NCBI RefSeq assembly: GCF_007751035.1
Contig: NZ_CP036433.1
Coordinates: forward strand, 5,065,001 to 5,129,000
Origin: Lignipirellula cremea
GTDB taxonomy: Bacteria; Planctomycetota; Planctomycetia; Pirellulales; Pirellulaceae
Length of the DNA stretch: 64,000 bases
Reading direction: 5' to 3'
The notes beneath the pieces were generated by a model. That model searched no databases, was not told where the DNA came from, and saw only the letters and a list, made by a program, of their open reading frames with translations. The first letter of the stretch is position 1. Every line of letters begins with the position of its first letter. Position numbers and translations under genes: made by a program. Positions 60,851 through 64,000 of this stretch are shown piece after piece.

Positions 60851-63385
60851 ATGAAGCGACCCCTCTCTCCTTCGTCCTCCTGTCTCCTGCTGGCCGTCCT
60901 GTTGCCGGGAATGTTTGCCGTACTACCCGGTACGGTTTCTGCAGAAACAGCAGAGATCGATCGATCCGTCGTGACGTTTTTGAACAGCTATTGCGTCCGC
61001 TGCCACGGGCCCGAGAAACAAAACGCCTCGCTGCGTTTTGACACCATGCCGGTATCGCTGGCCGATGAGACGATCGCCCAGAGCTGGCAGGATATTCTCG
61101 ACGCCCTTAACCTGGATGAAATGCCGCCTGAGGACGAGAAGCAGCCCGACAACGACGAGCTGTCGCTGGTGCTGGAAACGCTTACGAAAAACCTGCGCGA
61201 GGGTCGGGAGCGGCTCAACGACGCGGGCGGCCAGATGGTGCTGCGGCGACTCAACCGTCGGGAGTATCAAAACACGATCCGCGACCTCCTCGGCCTGGAT
61301 ATCGGTATCGACTCCGTCCCCGACGACGCCACGCTCGACGGTTTTGACACCATCGCCCAGGCCCATTCGTTCTCATCGCTGCACCTGGAACGGTATCTGA
61401 GCACCGGCTCCGCCGTACTAGAGACGTTCATCGATCGCAGGTTCGGTGTGCAGGAATCGCAAGTCCTGCGATATGAACCCGAAGAAGGGCTTCTGGAAGA
61501 CATCAGGAATAGCCAGAAGAAACTGGCCGGCCGACTTCCTGCATCGAACAGAAAACTCCGGAGAGATCCGACTGGCCAGGTCGGGAATGGCGACTTTGTG
61601 GTGCTGCAGCATCAGCTGCTGACCGACTACCTGGCCCATCCGGCGTCCAGCCAGGGCGTGCTGGTTCCGTTCCGCGGCATCACCCCGTTCGTTAAATCCA
61701 AGACCAACGTTCTCGGTCGCAACGGCGTCTATAAGGTACGTGTACGCTGCGGCGTCGATAGCCCCCAGCCGGTCGACGGCGTCTTCCTGGAAGTGCGACG
61801 GGTTCCTCGACAAACATCGAACATCGACCACATTAACTGCGTCGAAGTTCGCGGCACGATCGCCGAACCGCAAATCATCGAATTTGAAGCCGTCGTCGAC
61901 GGCGTCGTCGGCAACTGGATCTCGCTGGCAAGGCGGACGCCCCGTCAGGAACCGCTGGAGCGGTTTCAGGCAATCGCCGCCCGTGGTTCCTCGATCACGG
62001 CCAAAAATGAGATCTCGTATCTGGCGGATGACGAGCAGCCCAATGTCTGGATCGACTGGATCGAAACGGAAGGGCCGTTTCCGCGATTTGAAGGAACGAT
62101 CGACCCGTCGCTGGTGAAACTGCACCCTACCCGGGCGACCGACGAAGAAGCCCGGGCGATGATCGAGAAGTTCGCCCTGGCGGCCTTCCGTCGCCAGCCG
62201 CCGTCGCCCGAATACCTGGACCGCGTGTTCGATATTTACCAGCAGACGCGGGAGAATGGGGCCGAAGCAAACGTCGCCACGCGTGAGGCCCTGAAGGTTG
62301 TGTTGGCTTCGCCCCGCTTTCTGTTCTTGTACGAACCGAACGTCGAAGGGGAAAAGCGAAAGCTGACCCCTCTCGAACTGGCCGTGCGACTGTCCTACTT
62401 TCTGTGGAGCGGTCCGCCCGACGAAGAGCTGTACCAGGCGGCGGAAAGTGGGGAACTGGCGTCGCCCGACGGCCTGGCCCGGCAACTGGATCGGATGCTG
62501 AAATCCGAGAAGTCGGAACAGTTCGTCGTGAATTTTGTCACGCAGTACCTGGAGCTGGATCGTCTCGACGGCGTCAGCCCGGAAGCGACTCCGGCGCCGG
62601 ATTACGATCGTCCCCTGCAGGAAGAATCCCGCCGGGAGGTGTTCGCCTTTTTCCGTTATCTGCTGCAGGAGAATCAGCCTGTTCGCGACATGATCGATGC
62701 CGATTACGTGGTGGTGAACAGCCTGCTGGCGGACTTTTACGGCATTCCCGATGTGCATGGCGACCTGTACCGCAGGGTTCCCTTGCCGGCCGGTTCTCCC
62801 CGTGGCGGCCTGCTGGGTCAGTCGGCCATTTTGACGCTTACCGGGACCGGCGAACGCACTTCGCCGGTGGAGCGTGGGGCCTTTGTCTTGCGAAAAATCC
62901 TGAATCGTCCGCCTCCGCCGGCCCCGGCCAACGTGCCGATGCTGGAAGAAGAAGGGCTGGGAAACCGTTCCATTCGAGAAACGCTCAGCATCCACATGAG
63001 CAAGGCGCAGTGCAGTTCGTGCCATCGCCGCATGGATCCGCTGGGCTTCGGACTGGAGAATTTTGATCCGGTCGGCCGATGGAGAGAAACGGTCCTGTCC
63101 GCCGACAAGTCGACGCGGTTCCCGATTGAACCCGCCGGCCTGATGCCTGATGGAGAACGCCGCTTCGCCACTCCGGGCGAGATGAAAAAGCTGATGATGA
63201 ACGATCAGGACGAATTCACCACCGGCCTGACCCAGGCCATCATGACCTACGGCATCGGTCGAAAAATCGGCTATGCTGACCAGGTGGAAGTCGAACGTAT
63301 TGTTGACGCCGCGTCGACGGCAGGGGGCGGGCTGCGAACCCTGCTCCATGAAATTGTTAAAAGCAGTGCCTTTCAAACCCGCTAA
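60851..63385 (+). CDS. DUF1587/DUF1592/DUF1588/DUF1585 cytochrome-type protein
   Basis: An 844-residue exported protein (signal MKRPLSPSSSCLLLAVLLPG, cleavage near VSAETA). Heme motif CVRCH is at 48-52, the DUF1587 block is RRLNRREYQNTIRDLLGLD, and the central carbohydrate-binding-like domain is followed by DUF1595 (EKFALAAFRRQP), DUF1592 (RLSYFLWSGPPD), DUF1588 (GILxL-type AILTLTGTGERTSPVERG, then CSSCHRRMDPLGFGLENFD near 722) and DUF1585 (MTYGIGRKIGYAD). It is longer than the minus-strand homologue because of the extra domain. The DUF1552 gene starts 13 bp downstream, so they form an operon. Function unknown; electron transfer is inferred. Confidence 0.92.
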   Translation: MKRPLSPSSSCLLLAVLLPGMFAVLPGTVSAETAEIDRSVVTFLNSYCVRCHGPEKQNASLRFDTMPVSLADETIAQSWQDILDALNLDEMPPEDEKQPDNDELSLVLETLTKNLREGRERLNDAGGQMVLRRLNRREYQNTIRDLLGLDIGIDSVPDDATLDGFDTIAQAHSFSSLHLERYLSTGSAVLETFIDRRFGVQESQVLRYEPEEGLLEDIRNSQKKLAGRLPASNRKLRRDPTGQVGNGDFVVLQHQLLTDYLAHPASSQGVLVPFRGITPFVKSKTNVLGRNGVYKVRVRCGVDSPQPVDGVFLEVRRVPRQTSNIDHINCVEVRGTIAEPQIIEFEAVVDGVVGNWISLARRTPRQEPLERFQAIAARGSSITAKNEISYLADDEQPNVWIDWIETEGPFPRFEGTIDPSLVKLHPTRATDEEARAMIEKFALAAFRRQPPSPEYLDRVFDIYQQTRENGAEANVATREALKVVLASPRFLFLYEPNVEGEKRKLTPLELAVRLSYFLWSGPPDEELYQAAESGELASPDGLARQLDRMLKSEKSEQFVVNFVTQYLELDRLDGVSPEATPAPDYDRPLQEESRREVFAFFRYLLQENQPVRDMIDADYVVVNSLLADFYGIPDVHGDLYRRVPLPAGSPRGGLLGQSAILTLTGTGERTSPVERGAFVLRKILNRPPPPAPANVPMLEEEGLGNRSIRETLSIHMSKAQCSSCHRRMDPLGFGLENFDPVGRWRETVLSADKSTRFPIEPAGLMPDGERRFATPGEMKKLMMNDQDEFTTGLTQAIMTYGIGRKIGYADQVEVERIVDAASTAGGGLRTLLHEIVKSSAFQTR

Positions 63386-63398
63386 GGTTCCCCCTTCG

Positions 63399-64000
63399 AT
63401 GAAAATTACGAACTCGATCACCCGTCGGACCCTGCTGCGCGGCGTCGGGGCAACCATGTGCCTGCCCCTGCTGGAATCGGTGGCCCGTTCGGCGACGCCT
63501 GACAAAGAGCAGCCCCCCCAGCGCATGATCTTTATCGGCCACGGCTGGGGCGTGCCGATCCATGACTGGTTCCCCGAGACCGAAGGCGCCGACTACGCCC
63601 TGACCCGCTGCCTGGAGCCGATGGCCCGCCATCGCAGCGACTTTTCCGTGTTGAGCAATCTCTCAAACAAGCGGGCGACCGCCGGCCACTGGGGCTGCAC
63701 GACCTGGTTGACATCGGCCGAAGTGAACGGCTCTGGCTCGGTCAAGAACGGCGTCTCCGTCGATCAACTCGCCGCGCACCACCTGGGCGGGCAGACACGC
63801 TTTCCCTCGCTGGAACTCAGCTGCCCCAACGAAGGCGGTTTCGGCCAGGGGTTATCCCTGTCCTGGTCGCTGGCCGGCAGTCCGGTCGCCGGCGAAACCA
63901 GCCCGATCGGCCTGTTCGACCGCTTGTTCGGCGCCGAAGAAGTCTCGCTTGAGCAGCGCAAGTTCATGCTCAGCCGCGATCATTCCGTCCTCGACGCCGT
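63399..64000 (+). CDS. DUF1552 protein, 3' end outside window
   Basis: About 200 residues of an open frame reaching the window edge. It begins MKITNSITRRTLLRGVGATM, a Tat-like signal, then MIFIGHGWGVPIHDWFPE, RHRSDFSVLSNLSN, AGHWGCTTWLT, VSVDQLAAHHLGG and SLELSCPNEGGFG, all DUF1552 blocks. It starts 13 bp after the DUF1592 gene and repeats the gene pair found on the opposite strand. The start is preceded by AAGG about 11 bases upstream (GCTAAGGTTC). Identity is clear although the C-terminal part is not visible. Confidence 0.9.
   Translation, partial: MKITNSITRRTLLRGVGATMCLPLLESVARSATPDKEQPPQRMIFIGHGWGVPIHDWFPETEGADYALTRCLEPMARHRSDFSVLSNLSNKRATAGHWGCTTWLTSAEVNGSGSVKNGVSVDQLAAHHLGGQTRFPSLELSCPNEGGFGQGLSLSWSLAGSPVAGETSPIGLFDRLFGAEEVSLEQRKFMLSRDHSVLDA

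Noticed and set aside
61418-63526. Minus-strand open frame of about 700 codons opposite the DUF1592 gene
   Set aside because: It shows no domain and has shadow-type composition, whereas the plus strand encodes a complete cytochrome-type protein.

Overview
The window looks like a piece of a planctomycete chromosome, most likely from the Pirellulaceae. The protein families support this: DUF1501, DUF1552 and DUF1592/1588/1585 cytochrome-type proteins, a TIGR03067-like secreted protein, DUF1080, PQQ-like and WD40 propellers, N-terminal FxCxCG zinc-ribbon membrane proteins and an HExxH protein of DUF1570 type. Other signs are high GC, many secreted proteins with Sec or Tat signals, weak Shine-Dalgarno use and loose gene spacing. 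No ribosomal RNA, convincing tRNA, CRISPR array, transposase or phage gene was found. The species assignment is inference.

Layout. 1-1398: the tail of a Fis-type regulator faces a Gfo/Idh/MocA oxidoreductase across a shared hairpin. 2003-21904: a long co-directional block on the plus strand. It opens with two giant single-pass membrane paralogues. The first is a caspase-like protease fused to a VWA domain; the second is a caspase-fold protein that has lost both catalytic residues. They are followed by a Cys/His/Gly-rich envelope protein, a secreted HExxH metallopeptidase, two zinc-ribbon membrane proteins, a proline-rich membrane-anchored helical-repeat protein and a propeller-PHP (DUF3604) protein. 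21935-36971: mixed metabolism, with an acyl-CoA synthetase, an orphan sugar-type ABC ATPase, a beta-helix protein, a cysteine desulfurase, a GH43-like protein, a DUF1501 protein, an ADP-ribosylglycohydrolase and a DUF1080 protein. 37075-38975: acpP and fabF with an elaborately folded leader and an internal terminator-like hairpin. 39184-45065: a PRMT-like methyltransferase, a TIM-barrel protein coupled to an MBL-fold exonuclease-like protein, a secreted hydrolase, and a RegA-type response regulator followed directly by a sigma-70 factor. 45089-53349: a nuclease/phosphatase-fold protein, cardiolipin synthase, small secreted and PilZ proteins, a PQQ propeller, an MFS carrier and a tandem TM2 protein. 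53459-64000: a GDSL hydrolase, an EF-hand esterase, a WD40 protein, and two DUF1592-DUF1552 gene pairs arranged head to head.

The most unusual feature is the active/inactive caspase-like pair (2003-11885). Both proteins appear to be anchored by one N-terminal helix with a basic cytoplasmic flank, so their caspase-fold and VWA or carboxypeptidase-regulatory domains should face outward. This suggests an extracytoplasmic protease with a pseudoprotease partner. Other points of interest are the PRMT-like protein with a correctly spaced double-E loop, the structured acpP leader, the regulator-sigma operon, and the divergent cytochrome/DUF1552 modules.
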